A stretch of DNA of 5,045 nt from JBGOUJ01 sp041477005 (GTDB lineage Bacteria; Acidobacteriota; Terriglobia; Bryobacterales; JACQDG01): contig JBGOUJ010000581.1 of the NCBI GenBank assembly GCA_041477005.1, forward strand, positions 1 to 5,045, in the 5' to 3' direction. Within the stretch, counting starts at the first letter, position 1. Each line of letters opens with the position of its first letter. Shown piece by piece: positions 4,912 to 5,045 of this stretch. A program made the position numbers and the translations under genes. Under the pieces are notes generated by a model. The model was not told the DNA's origin and searched no databases. It saw only the letters and a program-made list of their open reading frames with translations.

Positions 4912-5045
4912 ATGAAACGCATGAAAACCATTCGGCAGCTTTCGATCCCGCTCGCGGCCCTGCTCGTGGCGCTCCTGCTTTCGCCGCTGCTGGGCGCGGC
5001 CGAGGGCGAGTATCTGGCCTACGTCGGCACCTATACCGGCAAGAA
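4912..5045 (+). CDS. N-terminus of an exported lactonase-like beta-propeller protein (3' end outside window)
   Basis: Forty-four codons are visible. ATG at 4912 (or the in-frame ATG at 4921) starts a clear signal peptide: basic MKRMKTIRQ, then the hydrophobic stretch LAALLVALLLSPLLG, with cleavage probably after A30. The mature protein begins EGEYLAYVGTYTGK. The YVGTYTG motif is the first strand of the seven-bladed propeller lactonase / 6-phosphogluconolactonase family (YbhE/Pgl-like), which is often exported in Planctomycetota. No strong ribosome site is seen before either ATG. It lies 67 nt downstream of the methyltransferase on the same strand, with no obvious promoter between. The family call rests on one short motif plus the signal peptide, so it is good but not certain. 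Catalytic activity cannot be judged. Confidence 0.75.
   Translation, partial: MKRMKTIRQLSIPLAALLVALLLSPLLGAAEGEYLAYVGTYTGK

Overview
The window most likely comes from a GC-rich member of the Planctomycetota, or a close relative in the PVC group. The main evidence is the truncated gene at the left edge. It encodes an exported protein with a planctomycete-type cytochrome c domain (CxxCH), a DUF1549 domain carrying a second CxxCH, and the start of a LamG-like domain, an architecture expanded in Planctomycetota. Several genes need TTG or GTG starts (TTG for the cytochrome gene and the O-methyltransferase, GTG for vapC). These starts are supported by Shine-Dalgarno sequences or by overlap with the upstream gene. 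The phylum is an inference; there is no rRNA in the window.

Layout from left to right. (1) 1-1551, minus: the N-terminal 517 residues of the PSCyt1/DUF1549/LamG protein. (2) 1616-2280, minus: a complete vapBC-type toxin-antitoxin pair, a ribbon-helix-helix antitoxin followed by a PIN-domain toxin with a 4-nt overlap. Its leader carries five CATG tetramers spaced exactly 8 bp apart. (3) 2246-2582, minus: a second, broken toxin-antitoxin module. Its antitoxin gene is intact and has a perfect inverted repeat in front of it. Its PIN toxin is cut off after about 17 recognisable residues, exactly where the leader of the first module begins. (4) 2628-3641, minus: a family-2 (hydroxyindole/acetylserotonin-type) O-methyltransferase. 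(5) 3642-3729: an AT-rich divergent promoter region with two nearly identical palindromes whose centres are 20 bp apart. (6) 3730-4844, plus: a MarR-family regulator overlapping a class I SAM-dependent methyltransferase by 4 nt. (7) 4912-5045, plus: the first 44 codons of an exported protein resembling the lactonase/6-phosphogluconolactonase seven-bladed beta-propeller family.

How the parts work together. The MarR regulator, its overlapping methyltransferase and the divergent O-methyltransferase form a compact unit that is probably controlled through the twin palindromes. One palindrome overlaps the predicted -35 elements of both promoters and the other overlaps the MarR start codon. No substrate can be assigned; methylation of a small aromatic or phenolic compound that also acts as the MarR ligand is a reasonable guess. 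The two toxin-antitoxin modules look like a nested arrangement: a complete module joined to, or inserted into, an older one whose toxin was destroyed while its antitoxin remained open.

No rRNA, tRNA, CRISPR array, transposase or convincing Rho-independent terminator was found. The longest open frames on the plus strand in 1-1550 and 2300-3700 are shadows of the minus-strand genes.
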